DNA of 11,261 nucleotides, from NCBI GenBank assembly GCA_025457725.1, contig JALOTU010000096.1, positions 1 to 11,261 of the forward strand. Reading direction: 5' to 3'. Source of the stretch: Verrucomicrobiota bacterium. Lineage in GTDB: Bacteria; Verrucomicrobiota; Verrucomicrobiia; Limisphaerales; DSYF01. Below, one piece after another: positions 4,698 to 11,261 of this stretch (positions are counted from its first letter, which is position 1; each line of letters opens with the position of its first letter). Below the pieces are notes generated by a model. The model was not told the DNA's origin, did no database searches, and saw only the letters and a program-made list of their open reading frames with translations. The position numbers and the translations under genes are program-made.

Positions 4698-6479
4698 ATG
4701 ATCAAGCCGCCACTGTTGGGATGCCCCTCAGGGTTGCTGTGGATCTTCTGCTGGGTGGTCCTGGGAATGGGGTGCGCAGCGCGCAAGCCGGAGGCCTTGT
4801 CGCCGCCTGTCCATGGTGCCCCGGATGCCGCTCAAGACCCTTCGGTTCACGTATCAGGTTCGACCCGGAAGACGGGTTCGCCGGTCCGAGGCGGCTCAGA
4901 TGCGGAAATGAAGCGGCGTGCTTCAGCCCACGCGCACTATGCAAACGGCATTATTCTCGACCTCCAAAACAGCCGGACCCGGGCTCTGGCCGAATACCGC
5001 CAGGCGGCCCTGCTGGCGCCGGAGAATGAAGATCTGGTCTGGGAGGTCTCGCGAAAATTTCTGGCCGCGCGACAACCAGAGGTTGCCATCGAACTCCTGA
5101 CATTCGGAGCAGACCGGGCTGGAGCTTCGGGATTGGCCTGGGCACGGCTTGCAGCCATCCAGCTTCAGGCCGGTGACAATGCCGACGCAATCAAGTCAGC
5201 CCGGGAAGCCATTCGTCGATCCCCGGAAGTCCTGCAGGGGCATCAGACGTTGTTCCTGGCAGAACTGCAGGGTAACGATCCGGATGAAGCTTTGAAGGTG
5301 CTGGAAAGAGCCGAGCCTCAGGGGACGGGGAACGCGGAGTTTCTGATTCAGCTTTCCGAGCTCTACGGACTGATGGCGGTGCATCATCCAGCTGACAGAG
5401 AGCTCTTTCAAGCCAGACGGGCGAACCTTCTTGAACAGGCGGACGCACTGCTCATCGAATCGGACATGCTGAAACTCCGGCTGGCTGACGGCTGGGCAGA
5501 TCTGGGACAGAGCGACCGCGCGGCTGAGATCTACCAGGAGTTGCTGGAGACCATGCCGGACGCGCCCGGGATGCGGGATGTCATCCGTTCGAAGCTTACG
5601 GAAGCGTACCTGCAGGGAAAGGATCCGGCACGGGCCAGGGGCCAGTTGGAGCGATTGCTCAAGCGCGATCCGACCAACGTGCGGGCCTGCTATCTGCTGG
5701 GCACTTTGGCTTACGAGTCCAGGGATTATGAAGCAGCCCGGGATTACTTCCGTCGGGTGACCGTGCTGCAACCGGGATTTGAGCCCGCCTACTACGACCT
5801 GGCTGGGGTGTTGCTGAACCTGGACCTCACGGACCAGGCGGATGAAGTGGTGGCCCTGGCCCGGCACAAGTTTCCCCAGAGCTTTGCAATGGAGATGTTG
5901 AGCGCGATGGTTCATTTGCAGCGTGGGGAAGCCTCGCTCGCTTTGCCTCACTTCACAGCGGCGGAAATCACCGCCCAGGCATTGAGCCCGGAACGGTTGA
6001 CCTACTTTTTCTATTTTCAGTTTGCGGTTGCCGAGGAGCAGGATTCGGATTTGGTTTCCGCCGAGCGGCATCTCAAGAAATGCCTTGAGTTAAATCCGGA
6101 TTTCGCACCTGCGCAGAATTACCTGGGCTACCTTTGGGCGGAACGCGGCGAGCATCTCGAGGACGCGCTTGATCTGGTGGAAAAGGCGGTGGCGTCCGAA
6201 CCCGAGAATGCAGCTTACCTGGACAGCCTGGGTTGGGTGCTTTTCAAACTGGATCGCCGGGAGGAAGCCCTGGAGGTGCTCCTGCGGGCGTTGGAGCATC
6301 TGGAGAAACCGGATGCCACAGTCTACGACCATGTGGGAGACGTCTATGAGTCGTTGAATCAACCCCAGCGAAGTGTTGAATATTGGATTCAATCCTACGA
6401 ACTGAACCCGACCGATTCGGTCCTCGAGAAACTGGAAAGGGCCGGACATCCGATGCCGGCCGGTGAGGTGAAGGACTAG
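4698..6479 (+). CDS. TPR-repeat lipoprotein
   Basis: This 593-residue protein has a lipoprotein-type N terminus: a hydrophobic segment at about 11-25 ending VVLGMGC, with Cys26 the candidate lipidated residue. The lipobox is atypical, with Gly at -3. A low-complexity linker to about residue 70 precedes an almost all-helical region of tetratricopeptide repeats. The clearest are at about 73-106, 262-288, 329-360 (LLGTLAYESRDYEAARDYFRR), 437-469, 472-503 and 504-535 (YLDSLGWVLFKLDRREEALE), with a further one to about 572. TPRs mediate protein-protein contacts, so this is probably an envelope scaffold; its partner is unknown. The layout resembles widespread TPR lipoproteins of Gram-negative bacteria. 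There is no ribosome binding site before the ATG and a strong hairpin lies just upstream. The DUF2203 gene starts 3 bases after the stop, indicating co-transcription. Confidence 0.85.
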   Translation: MIKPPLLGCPSGLLWIFCWVVLGMGCAARKPEALSPPVHGAPDAAQDPSVHVSGSTRKTGSPVRGGSDAEMKRRASAHAHYANGIILDLQNSRTRALAEYRQAALLAPENEDLVWEVSRKFLAARQPEVAIELLTFGADRAGASGLAWARLAAIQLQAGDNADAIKSAREAIRRSPEVLQGHQTLFLAELQGNDPDEALKVLERAEPQGTGNAEFLIQLSELYGLMAVHHPADRELFQARRANLLEQADALLIESDMLKLRLADGWADLGQSDRAAEIYQELLETMPDAPGMRDVIRSKLTEAYLQGKDPARARGQLERLLKRDPTNVRACYLLGTLAYESRDYEAARDYFRRVTVLQPGFEPAYYDLAGVLLNLDLTDQADEVVALARHKFPQSFAMEMLSAMVHLQRGEASLALPHFTAAEITAQALSPERLTYFFYFQFAVAEEQDSDLVSAERHLKKCLELNPDFAPAQNYLGYLWAERGEHLEDALDLVEKAVASEPENAAYLDSLGWVLFKLDRREEALEVLLRALEHLEKPDATVYDHVGDVYESLNQPQRSVEYWIQSYELNPTDSVLEKLERAGHPMPAGEVKD

Positions 6480-6482
6480 GTC

Positions 6483-6872
6483 ATGAACCCGCCCCGCCAG
6501 TTCACCATTCATTACACCCGGGAGAACGCCCGGCTGTTGCTTCCCCTCATCAAACAGTGGCTGACGCAAATGCTGCGTCTGGAGAAAGGGCTCCAGGCGG
6601 CATTCCAAAAGGTGGAGCTGCTGGTTTCCACCGGTCAGGATCACGGTGGGCCGGTGGTGGAGAGTTACCTGTCCCAGCGGGCGGATTTCCTCCAACTTTT
6701 GGGAGAGTTCCAGAAACGCCAGATTCTCCTGAAGGACTTGCATCGGGGTTTGATTGATTTTCCCGCCGTCATCGATGGAAGGGAGGTCTTTTTGTGCTGG
6801 GAGCAGGGCGAGGATGATATCGAGTTCTGGCATGAACTTGACGGCGGATACGCCGGCCGCGAAAGGCTGTGA
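6483..6872 (+). CDS. DUF2203 family protein
   Basis: This 129-residue soluble protein has no signal peptide. It begins with a strand-helix region (FTIHYTRENARLLLPLIKQW) and a long, probably coiled central helix. It ends in the conserved DUF2203 block: KDLHRGLIDFPAVIDGREVF at 84-103, then LCWEQGEDDIEFWHELDGGYAGR at 104-126. The GREV-x-LCW-x-xGE-x-x-x-x-WH pattern is diagnostic. The function of the family is unknown. The ATG is 3 bases after the TPR stop, with AAGGA at 6471-6475 (7-base spacing) inside the end of that gene, so the two are very probably one transcription unit. The stop converges on the small membrane protein gene, 20 bases away. Confidence 0.88.
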   Translation: MNPPRQFTIHYTRENARLLLPLIKQWLTQMLRLEKGLQAAFQKVELLVSTGQDHGGPVVESYLSQRADFLQLLGEFQKRQILLKDLHRGLIDFPAVIDGREVFLCWEQGEDDIEFWHELDGGYAGRERL

Positions 6873-6877
6873 AGGCT

Positions 6878-6895
6878 TGAGCGATTTGCCGCTCA
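6878..6895. other. Symmetric stem-loop between convergent genes
   Basis: TGAGCG and CGCTCA pair around ATTTGC, exactly where the plus-strand DUF2203 gene and the minus-strand membrane protein gene converge. It covers the minus gene's stop codon. A bidirectional terminator is possible, but neither side has a T-run. Confidence 0.3.
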
Positions 6896-7168
6896 GTCCG
6901 TGTCCCGGGGCAGCAATGCCTTGAGCAACACCAGCCAGCTGACTCCCAGGAGCAGCCAGGACAGCCCGGTGGAGATCAGGTCGAATACGGCTCCGTACCG
7001 GGTGAATCCGACGGTGAACGTTCGAAGAAGGGTGAAGAGGGCAGTGATCAGCGGGATGATCCCGAACAGGATCCAAGCCCATCGGAAGTGCCTCCGGTTG
7101 ACGATCTTCGATGGGTTGGCTGCAAAGTAAAAGAGGGCGAGCGCGTAGGCGATCATCATCCAGATCAT
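6893..7168 (-). CDS. Small three-helix membrane protein, unknown function
   Basis: This 91-residue hydrophobic protein starts MIWMMIAYALALFYF. Predicted membrane segments are at about 2-17, 31-48 and 62-85, separated by the basic loop NPSKIVNRRHFRW and a polar loop around FTRYG. It ends LLPRDTD. I recognise no family. The frame is open upstream to about 7435, but that part reads through the end of ftsK in another frame and is arginine-rich, so ATG 7166-7168 is the sensible start. There is no Shine-Dalgarno. It lies 154 bases after the ftsK region on the same strand. Hydrophobicity pattern and composition support a real gene; its role is unknown. Confidence 0.65.
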   Translation of the reverse strand: MIWMMIAYALALFYFAANPSKIVNRRHFRWAWILFGIIPLITALFTLLRTFTVGFTRYGAVFDLISTGLSWLLLGVSWLVLLKALLPRDTD

Positions 7169-7211
7169 GGCGGCGGATGGTCGTATGGAAGCCCGCTGTT
7201 GCCCAGTACAA

Positions 7212-7225
7212 AGAGCGTTCGCTCT
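7212..7225 (-). terminator. Possible weak terminator downstream of ftsK
   Basis: On the minus strand AGAGC-GAAC-GCTCT forms a perfect 5-bp stem with a four-base loop, followed by TTGT. It lies about 100 bases after the ftsK stop and before the small membrane protein. The stem is short, so confidence is low. Confidence 0.3.
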
Positions 7226-7227
7226 CA

Positions 7228-7250
7228 CGCACCGCCTTTTTCGCACCGCC
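7228..7250. repeat. 9-bp direct repeat with T5 spacer
   Basis: CGCACCGCC occurs at 7228-7236 and 7242-7250, separated by TTTTT. It sits in the 154-base gap between ftsK and the small membrane protein. It could be a pair of regulator half-sites or a chance repeat in GC-rich sequence. Confidence 0.4.
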
Positions 7251-7322
7251 CCATGCGTGCGGCGGACTCCGAAGCCTCGATGAAGCGGCGCAACGGCAAT
7301 CAGAGTCCGGCCGTGAGCTTCC

Positions 7323-7806
7323 TCACACCGCCTGTTGGCCCGAACCGTCCATGCCGGTGCCGTCGAGATCAATGAGGATTTCGCGCGGTTCGGCACCTTT
7401 GCTGGGGCCCACGATACCGCGGTTCTCGATTTCATCCATGATGCGTGCCGCCCGGGTGTAGCCCAGGCGGAGACGCCGCTGGAGCAGGGAGACGCTGGCC
7501 TTCTGCTCGCTGCGGATTACCTCGATGCACTGCTCGACAATATGCCGCTTTCCCCCCCCAGACCGCTCGCGGGCTTCTGGAGTTGCTTGTGGATCTCCAG
7601 TTCGTAGCTCGGCTTGCCCTGTTTGGCGATGAACTCGACGATGCTGTTGATCTCCTCATCGGTGATCAAAGCGCCCTGTGCGCGGTGCAGTTTGGCGGAA
7701 CCGGGAGGCAGATACAGCATGTCCCCCTTGCCCAGCAGCTTGTCCGCGCCCATCGCATCCAGAATCGTCCGGGAATCCACCCGTTGCGCGACCTGGAAGG
7801 CGATCC
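7323..7806 (-). pseudogene. ftsK: Detached 3' part of ftsK (end of motor and gamma domain)
   Basis: This stretch completes FtsK but is not in the same uninterrupted frame as the main ORF. After the tandem duplication, the motor continues in a second frame (RVDSRTILDAMGADKLLGKG, then DMLYLPPGSAKLHRAQGAL) down to KPASGLGG. At the run of eight Gs (7552-7559 on plus as C8) the reading must shift again. From there the gamma domain reads QCIEVIRSEQKASVSLLQRR, then LRLGYTRAARIMDEIENRGI, then VGPSKGAEPREILIDLDGTG, and stops at 7323-7325. The gamma domain is a winged-helix module that reads the polarity sequences (KOPS) guiding DNA translocation. All conserved blocks are intact apart from the two indels, which argues for a recent lesion or a sequence error rather than an old pseudogene. 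Confidence 0.85.
7552..7559. repeat. C8 homopolymer (G8 on the ftsK coding strand)
   Basis: In the coding direction CT-G8-AAAGCGGCATATTGTC needs nine (or six) Gs to keep the gamma domain in frame with the end of the motor domain. With eight, the frame runs into TAA shortly after. It is a typical site for homopolymer miscounts or slippage. Confidence 0.85.
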
Positions 7807-9983
7807 GCGACCTGGAAGGCGATCCGCGCCGGGATGTTGGCTTTAATGACGCCGGTGATGACGTCCACCGACGGTCGCTGGGTGGCGACGATGCAATGAA
7901 TGCCCGCCGCCCGCGCCATCTGCGTGATGCGGGCAATGGACATTTCCACGTCGGCGGGGGCCACCAGCATGAGGTCCGCCAGCTCATCGATGATCACCAC
8001 GATGTAACTGAGCTTCTCGGGGATGACGATTTCGTCCTCGCGCGGCACCACGATTTCCTCGTCCACTTCCACGGCGAATCCGTCCGCACCCGCCTCGATG
8101 TTTTCCTTTTTGGCGGTGAGCGGGAGCTCGGGTTCCTGATGGGGCAGCGGTTTGTCCTTGGGGCGCGAGTTGAAGGAATTGATGTTGCGCACTCCCACCC
8201 GGGCAAAAATCTGGTATCGCTTCTCCATCTCGCGGATGACCCACTGCAGGGCCAGGGTGACCTTCTTGGGATCGGTGACCACCGGCACCACCAGATGCGG
8301 CAGGGCATTGTAATGCTGCAACTCGACGACCTTGGGATCAATCATCACGAACCGCAGCTGGTCCGGTGAGAACCGGTAGAGGAGGGAGGTGATGATCAGA
8401 TTGATGCAAACGGATTTGCCCGAGCCGGTGCTGCCGGCGATCAGGACATGCGGCATGTCGGCCAGGTCGGCCAGGACAGGTTTTCCATAAACATCCTTGC
8501 CCAGCGCAATGGGCAACCGGGCCTTGGTGGTCCGCCATTCATCGGACTCGAGCAGGTCCCGGGCGATGACCTTGGTCTTGACGGGGTTGGGCACTTCGAC
8601 GCCCACGGAGCTCTTGCCGGGAACCGGTGCGAGGATGTGGATGCGCTCGGCCTTGAGCGCCGCGGCCAGGTTGTTGCTGAGCCCCTGGATCTTCTCCAGC
8701 TTCACCCCGGGCGCGGGATGCAGTTCGTACCGGGTGATGGTCGGCCCCTTGGTGATGTCGCCGGGTTCCACCTCGATGCTGAACTGGGCCAGCGTCTGTT
8801 GCATCAGCCGCGCCTTGGCCATCAGCTCCTCCTTGGTTTCCGTGGGCTTCAGGTTGGGGTCGGGATAGTGCAACAGCTCCAAGGGCGGCAGCTTGTAGTC
8901 GCCAATCAATGGCACGGAGGCAACAGCCACCGGTTTGCGTTTCGGGGCCGCGCGTGTTTTGGGCTTGGGCGGAGGCACCTCCTCCACCGCCTCAGCGTCG
9001 GGATGCGGTTCCGCCTCGTCCTGTTCGCCCATCTCATCGCCGTTGCCTTTGTCGGCTGATTGCTCCTCTTTCGTTACGAAGTCCTGGCCGTCGGATTTGG
9101 CCGCGAACGGGTTTTCCGTCCCAAGAATGTCCGATGACGAAGCCGCTCCTACGATTTCCTCCCTCGGAATTGTCATCAGCGGTTCTTCCTCCAGGAAACC
9201 CGCCTGCGGTTCATCGACTTCCGGTTCCGGCTTCTGCGGTTTGCGTCCTCGCTTCTCCGGAACGCTCAGATCACGGACGTTGGGGACGGGCACCGGCAGT
9301 CCGTCCGCGCCCACCCCGGCTTTCCGGACCTCCTCAACCTCGCGTCGAAGCCGTTCCTCCTTCTCTTTCAACTGTTGCGCCTTGCGGGCAAGCCGCGCTT
9401 CCTCCGCGGATTCAACGGCATCTCCGCCCTTGGCGGCGAGCTTTCGAATCCATACACCCAGTTGGAAGTTGGTCAGGTAGAGGAGGGTGATGAAATAGAG
9501 CATCAGGAACAAAATGGTGGCGCCTACCTTGCCGAAGTAACCGAACAGGTGGTTGTTCAGGTTCACCCCCAGGATTCCTCCCGGGGTGAAGAACATGCGA
9601 TCCGCAATCGACTGGAGCAGGTTCTGATGAAGGTCGAACAAGCCCATGCCGCAGATCATGAAGACCACCAACCAGGGCCAGCGGCGGCGCAGGTAGGCGA
9701 AGGCCTCGAAAAAGCAGCCCAGTCCGAGGAAGAACGTCAGGACGGGCAGAAAATAGGCCGCCGCCCCAAACCACAACAGAAAGTAGTAGCCCATCCACGC
9801 CCCGAAGGATCCGATCCAGTTGTGGGCCGGGTCGTTCACGGGCGACGCGTTCCGGGATACATCGTGCGGATCATAGGAAAAGAGCGCCACCAAAAGCAGC
9901 GCGGCAAATCCCATGCACACGATTCCCGCCACGTCACCAAAACCACGCAGTGAATCAGGGTCCGAAGACGACCGTTTTGCCAT
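7656..9983 (-). CDS. ftsK: DNA translocase FtsK, truncated by frameshift in this sequence
   Basis: FtsK/SpoIIIE is a septum-anchored, ATP-driven DNA pump that clears chromosome ends during division. The 775-residue open part has four membrane segments (about 18-36, 63-90, 102-120, 152-172). A charged, proline-rich linker (about 185-350) follows, then the alpha and beta motor domains. Walker A is GSTGSGKS at 517-524, Walker B is YIVVIIDELAD at 660-670, and TQRPSVDVITG is at 701-711. An acidic insert (about 607-657) separates the Walker motifs. At about residue 726, in the conserved ARIAFQVA block, a 19-bp tandem duplication shifts the frame, and the last 49 residues (from DRLPGRATG) are out-of-frame sequence to TGA 7656-7658. 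The intact product would be about 880 residues, ending at 7323. ATG 9981-9983 has no Shine-Dalgarno. An M16 peptidase gene lies upstream on the same strand. Confidence 0.9.
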   Translation of the reverse strand: MAKRSSSDPDSLRGFGDVAGIVCMGFAALLLVALFSYDPHDVSRNASPVNDPAHNWIGSFGAWMGYYFLLWFGAAAYFLPVLTFFLGLGCFFEAFAYLRRRWPWLVVFMICGMGLFDLHQNLLQSIADRMFFTPGGILGVNLNNHLFGYFGKVGATILFLMLYFITLLYLTNFQLGVWIRKLAAKGGDAVESAEEARLARKAQQLKEKEERLRREVEEVRKAGVGADGLPVPVPNVRDLSVPEKRGRKPQKPEPEVDEPQAGFLEEEPLMTIPREEIVGAASSSDILGTENPFAAKSDGQDFVTKEEQSADKGNGDEMGEQDEAEPHPDAEAVEEVPPPKPKTRAAPKRKPVAVASVPLIGDYKLPPLELLHYPDPNLKPTETKEELMAKARLMQQTLAQFSIEVEPGDITKGPTITRYELHPAPGVKLEKIQGLSNNLAAALKAERIHILAPVPGKSSVGVEVPNPVKTKVIARDLLESDEWRTTKARLPIALGKDVYGKPVLADLADMPHVLIAGSTGSGKSVCINLIITSLLYRFSPDQLRFVMIDPKVVELQHYNALPHLVVPVVTDPKKVTLALQWVIREMEKRYQIFARVGVRNINSFNSRPKDKPLPHQEPELPLTAKKENIEAGADGFAVEVDEEIVVPREDEIVIPEKLSYIVVIIDELADLMLVAPADVEMSIARITQMARAAGIHCIVATQRPSVDVITGVIKANIPARIAFQVADRLPGRATGGFPDDSGCDGRGQAAGQGGHAVSASRFRQTAPRTGRFDHR
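7788..7825. repeat. 19-bp perfect tandem duplication inside ftsK
   Basis: GCGACCTGGAAGGCGATCC occurs at 7788-7806 and again at 7807-7825, with no mismatch and followed by a further GCG. One copy encodes the conserved RIAFQVA segment of FtsK. The second copy is extra and, not being a multiple of three, shifts the frame. Confidence 0.95.
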
Positions 9984-10090
9984 GGGTCGAAGCTAGCAAC
10001 TCCACAGCCAGTTCAAAGTGCAAATGCAGGCGGGGGAAACGGGAGAGAAGGTCACGCCTCCGACTGGCTGGACCGGGTCCGGGCCATCGG
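9984..10090. other. 107-base gap between the M16 gene and ftsK
   Basis: Both flanking genes are on the minus strand. In that direction the gap contains TTGCAC and TTGAAC near 10010-10025, but no matching -10 box at normal spacing and no ribosome binding site before ftsK. I see no clear terminator. The genes may or may not be co-transcribed. Confidence 0.4.
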
Positions 10091-11261
10091 TCAATCCGAC
10101 CCGGAAGCCCCCGACCGGCCCCCTGCCACCACCACCGCGGCTGATTCATCGCGCAGATAACGGTTGGCCGCGTCCCGGATGGTGTCCTGTGTGACCAGCT
10201 CGTATTCCGCATCCTCGCGGGTGTAGTGATCGTAGCCCAGGCCGTACAGTTCATCCAAAGCCGTCATGCTGGCGAAGCCGCCCAGTTCCTGTCGCGAGAT
10301 CTTTCTTCCGCCCACGAGCTTGGCCTTGGCTCGTTTCAGTTCGGCTTCAGTGAGCCCCTCGTCGCGCAGTGCGGCGATCTCCTTTCGGAGCTCAATTTCC
10401 ACCTGGGCCACCTTGTCGGGTGCCGTGCCACAGTAGAAGGCGAAGTAGCCGGGAACCAACCCGGGCATATGCTGTGCGCCGACGTAATAAGCCAGGCCCA
10501 GTTCCTCGCGGATGCGCAGGAACAGGCGGGAACCCAGGTCGCTGCACGCTTCCTGCAGCAGTTCCAACGCGCACCGGTCGGCGGCATCGAAGGTGGTGCC
10601 CGGAAATCCCATCACCAACACCGCCTGCTTCTTGTCGCGCGGTTCGAACACATGCGAGGGCAGGGGGGCGATTGCCGCCGGATGATTCCGGATGTCGCTG
10701 AGCTTGGGCGACTGATCGCTGGTCTTCCAGGCCCCCAAAGCCTTCTCGACCGCTGTCCGCACCCGGTCCGCCTTCACATCGCCGTAGATGGCGAGAACAC
10801 AGTTGTTGGGCGTGGCCAGCCGGGCGTGGCAGTCGGCCAGTTGTTTCAATGTTAACCCGCTCACCGTGCCGGCTTCCCCCAGACTGTCCAGCCCGTAGCC
10901 GGCGGGACCAAACAGGTTCCGACGCATGGTCTGGAGGGCGCTGCGCAGCAGGTGATCGCGCCGGTCCCGGATGGTGGCAAGCTGGATTTCCCGTTCCCGT
11001 TCGACACCATCGCTCGGAAAGGCCGGCTGGGTGAGCACCTCGCTCAATAGCTCCAAGCCGGTGTCAAAATCCTCGGACAACACCTCCGCATTCACTCCGA
11101 AGGTGTTGTTGGCGCCGTAGGTGTCGAGGTGACCGCCCAGCGATTCAATCTCGCGCACCAAGGTCTCCGCATCCCGCACCCGCGTGCCTTTCATCAGGCT
11201 GCGCGCCATGAGCTGCGTGACACCATTTTGCGCGGCGTGTTCGGCCAAGACCCCACCCAGC
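10091..11261 (-). CDS. M16-family peptidase, C-terminal part, likely inactive module (partial)
   Basis: The frame is open from the right edge (LGGVLAEHAAQNG) to the stop at 10091-10093, 389 visible residues, so the start is outside the window. It covers one complete M16 module. The first half contains GVTQLMARSLMKGTRVRD, the helical region with EREREIQLATIRDRRDHLL, and LATPNNCVLAIYGDVKADRV. The second half has the M16 C-domain signature SRLFLRIREELGLAYYVGA. Where active M16 enzymes have the zinc site HxxEH, this module reads QLMAR (11201-11215), so it should not bind zinc. The phrase GGVLAEHAAQNGVTQLMA matches the second, non-catalytic half of two-module M16 proteases, so an active first module probably lies to the right. 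Such enzymes usually degrade peptides in the periplasm, but localisation cannot be judged without the N terminus. Confidence 0.85.
   Translation of the reverse strand, partial: LGGVLAEHAAQNGVTQLMARSLMKGTRVRDAETLVREIESLGGHLDTYGANNTFGVNAEVLSEDFDTGLELLSEVLTQPAFPSDGVEREREIQLATIRDRRDHLLRSALQTMRRNLFGPAGYGLDSLGEAGTVSGLTLKQLADCHARLATPNNCVLAIYGDVKADRVRTAVEKALGAWKTSDQSPKLSDIRNHPAAIAPLPSHVFEPRDKKQAVLVMGFPGTTFDAADRCALELLQEACSDLGSRLFLRIREELGLAYYVGAQHMPGLVPGYFAFYCGTAPDKVAQVEIELRKEIAALRDEGLTEAELKRAKAKLVGGRKISRQELGGFASMTALDELYGLGYDHYTREDAEYELVTQDTIRDAANRYLRDESAAVVVAGGRSGASGSD

Noticed and set aside
5196..7232. Two long minus-strand open frames (5196-6071 and 6090-7232) opposite the TPR and DUF2203 genes
   Set aside because: They are antisense shadows in GC-rich sequence. 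The plus-strand products have clear TPR and DUF2203 motifs; these have none.
7614..9059. Plus-strand open frames opposite ftsK (about 7614-8369 and 8448-9059)
   Set aside because: They are His/Asp/Gly-rich shadows of the conserved ftsK coding strand, without motifs.
9984..10045. 20-codon GTG frame between the M16 gene and ftsK on minus
   Set aside because: It has no ribosome binding site, no conserved pattern and a proline/cysteine-rich product. It is too short to support.

Overview
The window is a GC-rich stretch of bacterial chromosome made of core and household genes. I see no rRNA, tRNA, insertion sequence, phage gene or CRISPR array. The most likely source is a Gram-negative bacterium of the Verrucomicrobiota / PVC type. 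This is inferred from four things: a long-form HisG that needs no HisZ, a 33-residue AURKAIP1/COX24-type (bS22/mS38-like) protein, a FixH next to a DsbD_2/TauE-like membrane protein, and strong Shine-Dalgarno sites before some genes but none before others. No marker here fixes the taxon.

Layout. Positions 1-75 hold the tail of an unidentified plus-strand gene. It converges on a zinc-free quinone-oxidoreductase-type dehydrogenase (88-1080, minus). Divergent from that is a secreted protein of unknown function (1248-1871, plus). A 313-base gap follows, with stem-loops and one doubtful 40-codon ORF. Next are fixH (2185-2730) and a polytopic TauE/SafE- or DsbD_2-like protein (2743-3432), a pair known from cbb3 oxidase biogenesis. 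Then come hisG (3572-4453), the 33-residue ribosomal-type protein (4519-4620), a TPR lipoprotein (4698-6479) and a DUF2203 protein (6483-6872), all on plus. From 6893 to the right edge everything is on minus: a small three-helix membrane protein (6893-7168), the DNA translocase gene ftsK (reading region 7323-9983), and the C-terminal part of an M16-family peptidase that runs off the window (10091 to beyond 11261).

The most striking observation is that ftsK is broken twice. A 19-bp perfect tandem duplication (7788-7825) throws the motor domain out of frame after about residue 726. A G8 homopolymer (coding strand, 7552-7559) then shifts the frame by -1, so the C-terminal gamma domain is back in the original frame. 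A TGA at 7656-7658 lies between the two, so the sequence as given encodes only 775 residues instead of about 880. This is either an assembly or sequencing error or a genuine lesion.

Other points worth attention are the 33-residue ribosomal-type gene with its own consensus -35 box and no Shine-Dalgarno, a 15-bp hairpin placed 17 bases before the TPR lipoprotein start, the GTG start of fixH overlapping a short upstream ORF, and an M16 module whose zinc-binding HxxEH motif is replaced by QLMAR. I do not see a clearly new defence, mobile or metabolic system in this window.
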